From Macrotis lagotis (taxonomy: Eukaryota; Chordata; Mammalia; Peramelemorphia; Peramelidae): a stretch of DNA of 64,000 nt. Position numbers and translations under genes: made by a program. How positions within the stretch are numbered: the first letter of the stretch is position 1; each line of letters begins with the position of its first letter. Below, one piece after another: positions 46,231-58,424 of this stretch. The notes beneath the pieces are model-generated. The model saw only the letters and a list, made by a program, of their open reading frames with translations. It made no database searches and had not been told where the DNA came from. Location: positions 12,958,304 through 13,022,303 of the forward strand of contig NC_133658.1 of assembly GCF_037893015.1 (NCBI RefSeq), read 5' to 3'.

Positions 46231-46984
46231 TATATAATTACACAGCCATATGTATAATTCTTAAATTGAGCAAACAAAAAAGGAAGCAGTGTATACTGAA
46301 CTGGACAAATTGGCATTTTAAAAGCTAAATTTAAACTTTAGGAAATTTAAATCAAGACATGAATAAAATAGACTAATCTATTTTCATGCTGTTGAATTAG
46401 ACAAAAAAAGAAAGCAAAAAAACTATTAAACATATTCCTCTTTTCCTTTTACCCTTAATGGTGCTGTGTAATCTGCCTAATTTTTATTGAATTTTGCTTG
46501 AGAAATATTTTAATAATGTAGTGTTTCTGACATTGAGACTGAGAAATTTTTTTTGATCTTTGAGTTATTTATGGATTTAAAGCCTAAGATGAGATAGTAA
46601 GATTAAATTTAGTTAGTTGGGGAAGGGGAGGCGAGAAGTCAGAGATAGCTATTTCTAAATAATAAAGAAAAAGGATGAGTAAAATATGTTGGTTTGTCTT
46701 GTTCTGAGTAATCTACCAGGAATTTAAATTTTGTGGGAAAATTATAATCAAATTTTTTATTTTTAAATTCTGATCAATCCATGTATTTGATATCTCAAAA
46801 GATAACTCTTTGAAATATTGATAAAACAGAATAAGTTTTAATTGAATAATTAATACAACAGCATTCTTCCATTGTCAGAAGGTTTAGGTTTGAGTAACTC
46901 ATTTGTATAGATTTTTCAACATATTTCAGAAATCCCATTAAATATCTTCATTTTCCAATCCCTCCTTATTAACTTCCATTCAAA
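46231..46984. other. AT-rich DNA, nothing recognised
   Basis: About 750 bp with no frame or repeat I can name. Confidence 0.5.
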
Positions 46985-47805
46985 ACAAATTATAGAGGTG
47001 CAGCCAAGTTGCAGGAATAAAGTTAGGGACTTCCCAAGATCTCCCTCAATCCAATCCAAATACCTTTTAATAATGACGAAGTAAATTCTAGATGAGGAAA
47101 CCCCACAAAAAGACTGAGTGAAGTAATTTGCCAATTTGACAACTTGGCATATCCATGGGACAAATCTGTTGCACCAGATAAGAAAAGACCCTCAGTGCAG
47201 CCTGGTCATGAATAAACGAATCTGCCCAGAAATCCAAGAACAGATCACAAGGGTGCCTGGTCAATGGCAGCCATAGAGATATCCAGACCTCTCAGCCCAG
47301 GGATTGCCAAAGACAACTTGGAAAGTCAACAGGAAAACTCTGCCACAGTGGTACAGACCTGACTAACTGATCCTGCAACAGGCATCGGAAGCCACTGAAG
47401 CTGCAGTGACTTCCAGAGTTGTCAACTCTTGAACACTCGGAGTTTCAGGGGAGATTGCAGGGATCTTTTTTGCTCTCATTGTGGCAGGACTCTGTTGTTT
47501 TGTACATACTCAGATCTAGGTTGCAGTCTGGAGACACAGTCTCAGGAAAAGGAGTAGGAACATAATAGAGCTTATTGCCATAGTAGAGCAGAAAGCCACC
47601 TCTGGATTCCAGGGCAGAGAGGAGCGTTTGTGGTCATCCACAGACCAGAGGAAGAGAGAAGTCCTAGACTCTCATAAGACTCAGGAGAAATTAAAAACAT
47701 TCATGTTCTTGGGGATATCTCTGAAAATAGCTACAAAAGCCCTTAACGGTTTGGAACAGCAGAGCCTAAGTTAACAGAGTTAAAATCAAATCATAGGCTG
47801 GGGAA

Positions 47806-48840
47806 ATGAAAGAAAAGAAAAAAAATCCAAACATAGAAAATTACTTTGTCATTTGGAGGTTCAAAATACACATGCCAAAGAAAATGACAAAGTCAAAACT
47901 CTTACATTCAAAACCTGCAAAAAAATATAAATTTAGTTCATGGAAAAACTCAAAAAATATTTTGAAAATCAAGTAAGGGAGATAGAAGGAAATTGGGAAG
48001 AGAAATGAGAGTGGTGCAGGAAAATCATGAAAAGTGAGTCAGCAGTATCGTGGAGTTACCAAAGATATTGAAGAAAATACCATCTGAAAAACCGGACTGG
48101 ACCATGTTGGGGGTAAAAGTGGTCTAATCGGTCAATGAGGGGTAGAATGACTTAAAAAACACAAATGGTCAAATGGAAAAGGACATGCAATAGCTGTCTG
48201 AAGAAAATAATTCCTTAAAATACAGAATGGAACAAAGGGAAGCTGATTACTTTGTAAGAAATCAAGAAGCAATAAAACAAAATCAAAAGAACTAAAAAAC
48301 TAGAAGAAAATGTGAAATATCTCATTGGAAAAACAACTGACCTAGAAAACAAATCCAGGAGATGAAATATGAAAATTACTGGACTACTAAAAGCTAGAAC
48401 CACCACCACAACAAAAACAACCTACCCTCGATTTTAAAGAAATTATTAAAGAAAAGTGCACTGATATTCTAGAAGTAGGGGGCAAAATATACATTGAAAG
48501 AACCTCACCCCCCCAATCAACTCCTGAAAGAGATTGCAAAATGAAAACAATCAGGAATATTATAGCCAAATTTAAGAGCTCTTGAGTCAAGTAGAAAAAA
48601 TTGCAAGCATCCAGAAAGAAACAATTAAAATATTATGGAGCCACAGTCAGGATAACCTAAGATTTAGCAGCATCTCCCTTAAGAAACTGTTAAGCTTGAA
48701 ATGAGATATTCTGGAAGGCAAAAGATTTTGTATTACAACCAAGAAACAACTACCCAACGAAACTGGATATGTTTTTTCACGAGAACAGTTCAATGAAATA
48801 GGGGACTTTCAAACTTTCATGATGAAGCAACTAGAGCTAA
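47806..48840 (+). pseudogene. L1/HAL1 ORF1 remnant
   Basis: The ATG at 47806 starts a Lys-rich ORF1-like N-terminus (MKEKKKNPNIENYFVIWRF). The RRM-start region near 48350-48395 is degenerate and carries stops. The downstream 'gatattctggaaggcaaaag' block (near 48703) matches the same block near 37520. Not functional. Confidence 0.75.
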
Positions 48841-49581
48841 CTAGAAAATCTGATTTTCCAATTTGACTCAAATGAAGCCAAAAAAATAAAGAAAAGAAAA
48901 GAAATGAGGCAGGAGAGGCAAGTCATAAGGGGATTAATTATTTTTAACTACTTATATTTCTACATGAGAAAAGGAAACTGAACTCATATAAACTTTATTT
49001 ATTAGGGAAGTTAGGAGTATATATATATATATGCAAGACAAGACACAACTGAGAGTTGAATTTGAAGGAATAATATTTTAAAAGATGGAGTTAATGGGCA
49101 AGACAGGAATATTCTGGGAGAAAGGGAAAGAAGGGGCAGAATGGTAAGTTTTATTTTACATAAAAGAGACAAAAAATATTTTTGCAGTGGAGTGAAAGGG
49201 GAAAGATGATGGGGAATGGGTCTCTTTCATCAGAATTGGCTCAGAGAGGGAATAGCATGCACACTTATTGGGCATAGGAATTATTTTATCCTAGAGGAAA
49301 GTAGGAGAGGAAAGGCAGGGAAGAAAGGGGATGAGGTAGGAGACAGAAGGGAGGGAAAATTGTGAGAGGTAATAATCAGATGCAAAACATTTTTGAGGAG
49401 AGACAAGATGAAAAGAGAGATAGAGAGAATAGAATAAATGGGAGTATAACAGAATAGAATGAATGGGAGAATAAAGTAGAAGGGAATACATTTTGCCATA
49501 GTAACTGTGGGAAAAATATTGAAATAAGTTTCTCTGATAAAGATCTCATTTCTCAGATGTGAAGAACTGAGTCACATTTAT

Positions 49582-49765
49582 TTATTTTTAATTTTATTTT
49601 ATCATTGTTATTATTTTTAAGTTTTTGCAAGGCAAATGGGCTTAAGTGGCTTGCCTGAGGCCACACAACTAGGTAATTATTAAGTGACTAAATCCAGATT
49701 TGAACTCAGGTCCTCTTGACTCCAGGGCCAGAGCTCTATCCACTCTGCCACCAAGCTGCCCCCTT
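49582..49765 (-). mobile_element. MAR1-type SINE with 14-bp target-site duplication
   Basis: Antisense SINE ('ttttgcaaggcaaatgggct', 'aggtcctcttgactccaggg', 'caccaagctgccccc') flanked by TGAGTCACATTTAT at 49568-49581 and 49766-49779. Removing it restores the ORF2 sequence of the host L1. Confidence 0.95.
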
Positions 49766-50544
49766 TGAGTCACATTTATAAAAAAAAAAAAATTCCCCAA
49801 TTGATAAATGATCAAGAGATATGAACAGTTTTCAGGTGATATTGTTAGTGAAATCTATTTAAATCATGTTTTAAAAATGTTCTAACTCATTATCTATTAG
49901 AGAAATGTGGTTTGGAACAATTCTGAAGTACTGTCTTACACCTATTAGATTAGCTAATAGGACAGAAGGAGGAAAAGACAAATTTTGGAAGGGTTGTATG
50001 GAAATTGAGACATTGATGCACCGTTGAAGGAGTTAGGAAATCATTCAACAATTCTGTAGAATAATTTAGAACTATGTACAAAGGTCTATAAAACCATGCC
50101 TACCTTTTGCCCTAGTTGTGCCACCTCTAGGTCTATATTCCAGGGATATCTGTAACAGCTCTTTGCTGATGATGGGGAGTTGGAGATTGGGGATATGCTC
50201 ATAGGGATGGAAAATGACTGAACAAATTGTGATATGTGATTGAGATGAAATGTTCTATTATGGGAAATGATGAACAGGATGTTCTCAGAAAACCAAAACC
50301 AAAACAAAACAAAACAAAAAAAAACCTTGCAGGAGAAAATTTAATGGGAATATATTTTATACAATCTGTCTGCAATACAGAATGATCACTTGTGAATGAC
50401 CTACCTTTTCTCAGTAATGCTTAGACCCAACAGAATCCTGAAGGACTTAGGATAAAAAAACACTATTCATCCCAAAGACACAGCTGATAGTGATTCTATA
50501 CTAATTGAAGCATACTTTTTCATTATCTTTTTTCTTTTTTTTTT

Positions 50545-50692
50545 CTTTTAGGTTTTTGCAAGGCAATGTGGTTAAGTGACTTGCCCAAGGCCACAGAGTT
50601 AGATAATTATTGAGTGTCTGAGGCCAGATTTAAACTCAGGTACTCCTGACTCCAGGGTCAGTGCTCTAGCCACTGTGCCATCTAGCCGCCCC
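50545..50692 (-). mobile_element. MAR1-type SINE, antisense
   Basis: 'ttttaggtttttgcaaggca', 'ggtactcctgactccagggt', 'ctagccactgtgccatctag', ending 'ccgcccc'. It lies within the L1 3' UTR. Confidence 0.95.
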
Positions 50693-50935
50693 ACATTTTA
50701 TTTTTCTCGAAGTATCTGTTTCTTTGGGGCAGGAGGGCAGTTATATTTACTTTTACAACTTGATTATTTTAGCAATGTTTTTAACGCCTACAAATTTTTC
50801 ACCTATATCAAGTAACATTTTTTTTTTCAATGAGAGGGAATAAGGTGGGAGGAAGGGAGAGAATTTGGAACTCAAGGGTCTGGAAGAAGATATTGAAACT
50901 TGTTTTTGCTTGCTACCAGAGAATAAATGAAAATT

Positions 50936-51589
50936 TAAAAAATAAATAAATGGACAGATGGATTTTGAATGAATACAGTTAAAATTAAATTAAAATTAAT
51001 GAATAAAATTAAAATTAAAATATTGAGGGAAAAATATAATGATCGTTTTTGTAGTTAGTAAGTGAATTAACATTAAAGAATATCTGTAGAAGGAAGGACC
51101 CTCCAAAGTTGGATGGGGTACACAAAAATTCAATTTAAAAGCCTTGACTCTATGCCTCTCAGTCCCTAGCTTTTCAGGTTGGAAGTCTGCTGCTGTCAAC
51201 CTGCATTAGTTCTGAGGATGTGTGATGATAATGGGGAGTTAAATTCAATGATATTAAGTGGAAGAACAAATTGGGAATTAAATTGTCTCAAATTGATTTT
51301 TATAGAAAAAATATAAAGGGTATTAGAGCATTCCATATGTGAAGGGTAGTATTGGCTTCATTGGGTTTTTGGGAAAGCTTAAGCCAAACAAAAAATGCAT
51401 TCATTATCACCTTTTTCTCCACAGTCTAGAAGAGGGAAAAATACCTGCATAATATATCATTGTTTGGTCTGTAACCAGGTTTAAATGAAGATACTGGCTA
51501 CAAGAATAGCTTAATTTTAATTATTGTAGAAAACAAATCAAACAAGATAGGAGGGGATATCAGTGGGGATCTCTACTGCATTTTCAAGG
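50936..51589. other. Unique DNA, no feature
   Basis: AT-rich, no frame of note. The minus frame at 50996-51199 has no family signature. Confidence 0.5.
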
Positions 51590-51830
51590 CACTTAGGCAA
51601 GTAATACAGTAAATAGATGCCTGAAAGAGCTGAGTGTGATTCCTGCCTCAGAAATATGTTAGTTATATGACCATAGATGAATCACCTTATCTCTCCTGAC
51701 CTGTTACCTCAATTGTAAAGTGAGACTAATAAAAAATATCTATCTCCCAGTTCTATTATGTGGATCAATAAAAGTAAATGATTCTGTACTTCCAAAGCTT
51801 CAGGTGCTACATAAAATGTATTATTGATGC
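51590..51830 (+). mobile_element. MIR/THER-type CORE-SINE
   Basis: 'gtgattcctgcctcagaaat', 'tatgaccatagatgaatcac', 'caattgtaaagtgagactaa', 'ttccaaagcttcaggtgcta': complete CORE-SINE order. Confidence 0.72.
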
Positions 51831-52735
51831 CGCACCTCTCGTTATTGTTTTTGTTATGGTTGCTGTGACAAAGGTCCATAGAATCAAAGCGATGCATTTT
51901 TCCAGTGCTTGTACGTGACTGTGATAAGGAAAGCTAAGCACCACAGAATTGACACTTGGGAATTGTGGTGACAAAGAAGTCTTGAGAATCCCTTAGACAG
52001 CAAGGAGATTAAATAAGTCAATGCTAAAATAAATTAATTCAGAATATTCACTGAAAGGTCAAATACTGAAATGGAATTTTAAATAGTCTGGTCTTTTAAT
52101 CAAAAGATGGGGCATGAAGGAAAAGATCCCCAAACTGGGAAGGATTGAAAGCCAAAGGAAAGGGGGATGGTAGAAGATGAGATGGCTAGGTAGTGTCATT
52201 GGAAACAACAAACATCAACTTGAACAGGCTTTAAGAGCTAGTAGAGAATAGAAAACCTGCTTTTCTATGATATGTGGGATCATGAAGACTAAGACATGGC
52301 CAAATAATTGAAGAAAAGCAACAGAATGAGTATGTCATAAGAGGAGTAGACATAGCCCTTCCTTACTGTCTGATACAACTGTTATCTCTATACTTTCTGT
52401 TCACTCATTCCAATCTGTAAAATAAATTAATAAAAAAATGAGCATGGGTCCTCATATGAATTTATATATACATATGCATATATATGTTTATACGTGACAC
52501 ATATAACCTATTTAGTTATAATTTTGTAAAACAAAAATTACAGAATTTGGAAAATAAAGTAGAACATTTAAAGATGATTAATCTTGGCGAGTGAGAAAGA
52601 AAACATTCTTTGCTTTTTAGATACTGTGAGTAGAAAATATTGAATGAGAACACAATTACTGTTCTGGTTGGTGATGCTTAAACTTTATTTTTTTTTAACT
52701 TGGGAATGAGAAAATAACACTTTAAGAGATAGGGT
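51831..52735. other. Unique DNA, no feature
   Basis: No open frame or recognised repeat; a short TATACA-rich stretch lies at 52465-52500. Confidence 0.45.
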
Positions 52736-52739
52736 GGCT

Positions 52740-53020
52740 ATATCAAGAAATGATTTTGTGGCAAAGAATTGGAAATTGAGGGAATGCCTATCGATTGGGG
52801 AATGGATAAACAAGTTATGGTACATGAATGTTATGGAATATTATCGTCCTATTTGAAACCATCATTGGTTGGACACTGAAAGAGCATGAAATCAGTTACA
52901 GGATCTGATGTTGGCCAAAGGGAGCAGAACCAAGAGAACGATGTTCACATCAACAACAACATTGTGAAATGATCGAACCTGATGGAAGCAGCCACTCTCA
53001 GCAGGTCCATGGAATCAAAG
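52740..53020 (+). mobile_element. L1 ORF2 terminus, sense
   Basis: 'ggcaaagaattggaaattga', 'gggaatgcctatcgattggg', 'acaagttatggtacatgaat', 'gttatggaatattatcgtcc' are the sense forms of the L1 C-terminal landmarks. The 3' limit is blurred. Confidence 0.88.
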
Positions 53021-53184
53021 CTGATTGTTCCTTCAGGGTTGAGTGTGCAAGAGAAGGAACGATCAGTAACAAATCAGGACAGCAAAAGGTGAAGGTGGAG
53101 TTAACAGTAGGAAGAAGGAGGAAGGTTATTCCACAGCCCAAGGCAACTGGTAAGCCTCGTGCAGTGCATGGGCTAGGAAAATAA
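52969..53184 (+). other. Unassigned 71-codon open frame at an L1 3' boundary
   Basis: ATG at 52969 in the L1 3' end, then a frame to TAA at 53182-53184. The first 15-20 codons are L1-derived. The remainder is GC-richer and Lys/Arg-rich (for example KVELTVGRRRKVIPQPK) and resembles no L1 part I know. A CTG|GTAAGC donor-like site lies near 53150. It could be flanking DNA, a transduced piece or chance. Confidence 0.15.
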
Positions 53185-53594
53185 CCCATTGTTCGTCATG
53201 ATAATATAATGAATGAATGAGTAAGAAAACATACCCTACACATCTCAAATGTGAAAATCATAGTGCTAAGCACTGTGTATTCACATAGAATAGTGTCTCA
53301 TGGATTATATTTCCTATTTAGAGGGATATCACATACAGAGGAGAATTCAGGGTCAACATAAATACCTTGATTAGGTGAACATAAGGTTCAAAGATGGGGA
53401 AGATAGAAAGCTCTGAAGTTCTCAGGGTATTTCACTGGTCAAGAATCAGGAATGATGACAGGATCTGTCAGTCTTACAGGGAGAATTGTAGTTGGTTAAT
53501 ATCTGCTCACCCAGTCAGTATAAGTTGCCACTTATCCATGTAGAAGGAAAGATGTTTTATAGTCAAAAGCTTTTACTTAATGTCTTGTATTTAT

Positions 53595-53800
53595 ACAGGA
53601 AGATCTGAGTTCAAAGCAAACACTTACAGGCTTTGTGACTCCAGGCAAGTCACTTAATCTTGTTTGTCTTGGTTTACTCATCTCAAAAATGAGTTGGAGA
53701 AGGAAATGGAAAGTCACACTAATATTTTTGCCAAAAAATCAAAGAAACAAAAATCCAAGTGGAATCACAGAGTCAGTAATCACTGAAGAAAAACAAAAAT
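53595..53800 (+). mobile_element. Marsupial SINE with 'TTTTTGCCAAAAAATC' tail
   Basis: 'gaagatctgagttcaaagca', 'gactccaggcaagtcactta', 'aaaatgagttggagaaggaa', then the degraded tail. The 72-codon frame at 53635-53853 runs through it. Confidence 0.75.
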
Positions 53801-53869
53801 TCATGCAGAACTCTGTCTTAGAGCGATTTGCTCACACTTCCACGATAGAATGAAAGAAACATGTACCTA

Positions 53870-54110
53870 TTAAGTATCTGTTTTATGTTAGCCAACACAC
53901 AAACTACAGATAATTCTTTTGATACTCTCGTGGGTGGTGGATACTATTATCAACTATTTTACTGTTGAGGAAATTGAGGAAGACAAAGGAAAAGTAAAAT
54001 GACCAAGGCCACACAATTAGCTTTTTGGATCAGATTTAAAATCAGATCTTTATAACTCCCAGCCTTGCTTCAGGCTCAGGTACATCCACTAAATATTTAT
54101 TCTTAGGGCA
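53870..54110 (-). mobile_element. MIR, antisense
   Basis: 'actgttgaggaaattgagga', 'aatgaccaaggccacacaat', 'ttataactcccagccttgct' in reverse MIR order. Confidence 0.65.
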
Positions 54111-55120
54111 GGTGCTGCTGAATTAAGACCCATTTTTTTATAGTATAAAAATGCTGAACCATGGTAAAATTAAGTGACTTTCCAAGAGAAGTATAGCTAA
54201 AAACATCGAGGATGTGAAACAAACCCAGACTTCTCTTGTCTCTAATTTCAGGTGTCCTTCTGTCCTATCCCACAGCTTTTAAACACCAAAGAGAACTGTG
54301 GTGATCCACAGCTTCTGCATTTACAAGCAGAGTGACTTTTCAATTGGTGTCATATGTGGCATGAATTGTGATGATTTTCAAGCATACTAATGTTTAAAAG
54401 GATTTCACTCAAATATTAGTGTGGAAGAGAATTTTATAAAATGTTTCCCTTGGGATTAAAGTAATCTTTGCAGTGGTATCGAGTCTCTTCGAAAATTTTT
54501 ATCCAGTAGAATATCTACCAGAATCCCCGCTCTGTGGACTTTACATCTTTAGGATTCTATGATCTTCAGTATTTCTCAGGGTTTTGTAATGTGATTTGGA
54601 ACATTCTGTTCCTTGTCCCTCACAAAATGGAAAATGTCAAAAATTAAACCAGACTTCTGATAATCTCTTATAGAGCAGGTCATTAAATAATCTACGAATT
54701 CTATGATTTTTTTATACAGATCCATCTCATCCACAGGACAGAACTTGAAAGTCTTTTGTACATTTTCCTTCAACATATTTGGTAGTCATTACCTTTGAAT
54801 TTTAGAATGTAAAATATTCTCTAATTCAAATGGAATCAAAGAGGTGAAATTATGGATTTAGGTGATCCAACTAGGTGACTAAATCATTTGTCTTTATGTT
54901 AGATTTCCAATCCTGGAGTTCTGAAAAAAAATGAATTTTTTGTGCATTCTTACTTAGAAAACAAAACAAAGCAAAAACACAAAAGTTCACCCTCTGTTTG
55001 TTAGAATACCTGGATCCCTTCAAAATTCGGTCCCTCTTTCCTCATTTGAGAAATGTTACCTTTCTCTCTCCTCCTCAAAGTAATATCATATTTTAACATA
55101 CTTGCATCTGGTGAATGGGG
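54111..55120. other. Unique DNA with one lone minus-strand frame
   Basis: The only frame worth noting is 54576-54776 on the minus strand (66 codons from an ATG, starting MLKENVQKTFKFCPVDEMDL). It has no family I recognise and no splice context, and is probably chance. Confidence 0.35.
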
Positions 55121-55124
55121 AGGC

Positions 55125-55290
55125 AATATGGTATAGTGATTAGTGTTGAATTTGGATTTTAAAAGAATGGTTATTCTACAACTGACCTCCCCTTTGACCT
55201 TAAATGACCCTTAACATCCTGGGCCTTATTTTCTTAATATCGAAAATTAGGATGTTGGACTAGAGAAACTACTTTGAATATATCTGTATA
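55125..55290 (+). mobile_element. MIR-type SINE
   Basis: 'atatggtatagtgattagtg', 'gaccttaaatgacccttaac', 'cctgggccttattttcttaa'. Diverged. Confidence 0.55.
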
Positions 55291-55369
55291 GGAGGACTGG
55301 AATGGAGGGACCAATGTGCCCATTCCTCAGAAATGATGGCAGTCTATTGAGTAGACATGATCCATGGTG

Positions 55370-55525
55370 TAACTTAATCTATGAGACTATAAATGGGTCA
55401 ATAGAATACGAACACTTTTAAGGCAAGAACTCTGTTTTCATGTTATTATTTTGTCTTTCTATTACCAATACCTTCCTATCATGGTGCTTTTCACCAAATT
55501 GTTACTTAATACTTATGGAATTAGA
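55370..55525 (+). mobile_element. L2 3' terminus
   Basis: 'aaggcaagaactctgttttc', 'ttaccaataccttcctatca' and 'ttgttacttaatacttatgg' keep the L2 end order. Confidence 0.5.
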
Positions 55526-55739
55526 TATTTAGGCATTATTTAAAATTTTTTCCAATTTTAATCTTGGGAGTTCTGTGGTCCAAATATTTCTATGAAAAAA
55601 AAAAAACAAATATAGAGCAATTTGTAAAATTTTAAGAACAATGACATTTATGGCACCATTAGGTCCCAAGGATCATCAATTTAGAAGTCTAAAGAATCAT
55701 AAAGGTCATCTCATCCAACCCTGCCCCTCCCCTTAACTG

Positions 55740-56000
55740 ATTGTCATCAATTAAATAATCCTTGGAGTATTGTGTTAAGCATTTTAGAACTATTGTCTCA
55801 TTTCTTTCTTACAACAGTTCTGCTAGGTAGGTATTATGATTAGCCCTATTTTGAGGGTGAGGAAACTAAGTCAAATAGAAGTTGCCCAGAGTTACAACTG
55901 AGAAATGCCTAAGGATGGAATCCTATTCCGATCTCTCTGACTCTACCCATAGTGGTCTATCCACTATGCCAGCTAGATATCAGATGGAGAAGCTGAAGTC
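55740..56000 (-). mobile_element. MIR, antisense
   Basis: 'ctaggtaggtattatgatta', 'gggtgaggaaactaagtcaa', 'gtggtctatccactatgcca'. Confidence 0.68.
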
Positions 56001-56371
56001 TAAGTAGATTCAAGTGAATTGTTAATGTCACACATTTAGTCACAATGTTGGGTTCCTGTCTTTTATTAGTGAAGAAGAGCAAAATGACGTTGACATCACT
56101 ATGTTAGAGGCAAATTACCATGTGTTACCATAATTGATTAGACCAATATGAACTCGGAATGCTCTCTCCCAAATCAGGTACAAATGTTTCATTTGAACAC
56201 CTGGAGTGCTTACTATTCTCCTTATTACCTGTTTCCTTTGGGCTGCTTCAATTCTGCCTTGCTCATGGAGCACAGGACCCTCTCTAAGGAGGGCATCTCT
56301 GCTGGGTAGTTCTGTGCCAGTGCTTCCCAAGCTGTGCAAGCAATTCCAAAGTTCTTTTTAAAATTTATTTA

Positions 56372-56503
56372 AGGGGCAATGGGGTTAATTGATGACCAAG
56401 GTCACACAGCTAGACAATTATTAAATGTGTGAGACCAGATCTGAACTCAGGTCCTCCTGATTCTAGGGTCAGTGCTCTATCCACTGAGCTACTTACCTGC
56501 CCT
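56372..56503 (-). mobile_element. MAR1-type SINE, antisense
   Basis: 'aaggggcaatggggttaatt', 'aggtcctcctgattctaggg', 'gctctatccactgagctact'. Slightly short at its 3' end. Confidence 0.92.
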
Positions 56504-58273
56504 CCCCCATTCCATAGTTCTTAAGGGAGATCTTCAGTGTGGCCCAGTATCACTTTTTCTGACACCCCATCACCACCTATGAGCACTTGTCCTATGTGAG
56601 AGCATAAATAGTTTTGGGGGTTTTTTGGCAGTCTGAATTTGAACATGCCTAGCTCATTGTAGTTGCACCCTATGTATTAATGATTGAAAAGTTAGTAGTT
56701 TGTTTCAAGAAAGGACCTCTGTGTCTGTTATCTTCTCAGGCTGAGCTGTCTTCAGAATCTTCCTGAGGCAATTCATATGGAAGTGATTCAGTTTTCTTGC
56801 AGGACACAATATATTGCCAGGTTTTCACACATACAACAATGAGGTCAGCACAAAGGCTCTGTAGACCTGCAATTTGGTAATTAGTCTAATATATATTCTC
56901 TCTTACACCTTCTTTTGGAGTCTCCCAAATACTGAGTTAGCTCTGGCAATGTGTGTGTCAATCTCATTAATAAAGAGTATGTCAGGAAATATATTGCTAA
57001 GGTAAGTGAACTTGTCCACAGAACTGTTTCCATAATGCCCATTTTCTATAACTAATGTTTCCACATATGGATGGTGTGGTTCTGGCTGATGAACCTCCTG
57101 AGTTTTCATGGCCAAAATTAAGGAGAATTGATCCATATTTTGTTGCATATCAGCTTCAGAATCACATCAAGTGCATAATTATCTGTAAACAGAACATCAT
57201 ATACCAACACTCCTTCTACTTTGGTCTTGTCTTTGCAGCCTTTTCAAGTAGAAAATTTTATCAACAGTGCAGTAACTTACTTTGATTTTGTGTTTATCCT
57301 CAGTGAAGCTGTTTGAAATCTTGGCAGAAAACAACATGCTAAAAATCCTGGGAGCACAGACACGGTCGTATTTTACTACATTGGTGACCTGGAAATCTCA
57401 AGAACATCCTCCACTATCCAGAACCAAGCAAGCATGTCCTTGTGAGACTGATGTACCATGCAGATAAAGTTCTCCAGGCAACCAAACTTTGATATATTTT
57501 TCCATCAATCCTCATGACCAATGGTATCAAAGGCCTTGGTCAGATCTATAAATGTTGTATACAGACTCTGTACTCCTCCTGGAATTTTTTCTTGAGTTGC
57601 TGGGCAGCAAATACTATATCAATGGTTCCTCAACCCTTTCTAAAGCCACACTGGCTCTCAGGAAGCTGAAGGATCAGCCTATTGAGAAAGACTCTTCCAA
57701 GAATCTTACCAGCAATGACTAAAAGAGAAATACCCCTGTGATTAACTCAGGACAATATATTCCCTTTGTCTTTATAGAGATGGGCAATGGAGTCATCCTT
57801 GAATTCTTGGGGGATAAACTCCTCATGCCATATAACATGGAAAATTTCAATGAACTTTTGGATAAGTAATGGGTACCCCCCCTTGAAGATCTCAACAGGA
57901 ATAGAATCAGCACCAAGTGCTTGGCCACATGAAAGGAGCCTAAAACATTCAAAGCCTATCCTTCATTTGGAACTGTCGCTGGGGTGAGGGGGTTGACTTC
58001 AACTTAACATAAATAGTCATTGATTTCTATATTGATAGATGATAATCTGTTAAGAACACTATAGAATTGTTTAGTCCATCTCTTTAGGATCATGGAGCAC
58101 TATCAATAAATCAATGGAACTCTATCAGCACTAGTATTTGGCCCATAATTAGCCTTCAGTGCTTCATTGAATTATTTTAGATTGTTACTATCCACAAAAC
58201 TTCTGAATTTCATCTGCCTTCTTACTGAATCAAGAATCCTGAATCTCTTTACATTTACTTATACTTTACTTTT

Positions 58274-58424
58274 TTTTAGTTTTTTTTGTAAGGCAATGGA
58301 GTTTAGTGGCTTGCGCAAGACCACACAGCTAGTTAATTATTAAGTGTCTGAGGCTGGATTTGAACTCAGGTACTCCTGACTCCAGGGCCAGTGCTCTATC
58401 CACACCACCACCTAGCTGCCCTCA
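58274..58424 (-). mobile_element. MAR1-type SINE with 14-bp target-site duplication
   Basis: Flanked by TATACTTTACTTTT at 58260-58273 and 58425-58438, so insertion into the RTE came later. Core: 'gtaaggcaatggagtttagt', 'aggtactcctgactccaggg', 'cacctagctgccct'. Confidence 0.95.

Larger units (their letters stand above)
46985..50935 (+). mobile_element. HAL1-like / internally deleted L1, split by two SINEs
   Basis: Homologous to the element at 35886 through its 5' UTR (46985-47800), ORF1 (47806 to about 48840) and purine-rich region (49060-49500). Then, at a TTCTCTGAT motif (about 49530-49538), it passes into the C-terminal end of L1 ORF2 (49540-50330) and an L1 3' UTR (to 50935). Nearly all of ORF2, including endonuclease and RT, is absent. 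Two antisense SINEs interrupt it (49582-49765 and 50545-50692). Confidence 0.75.
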
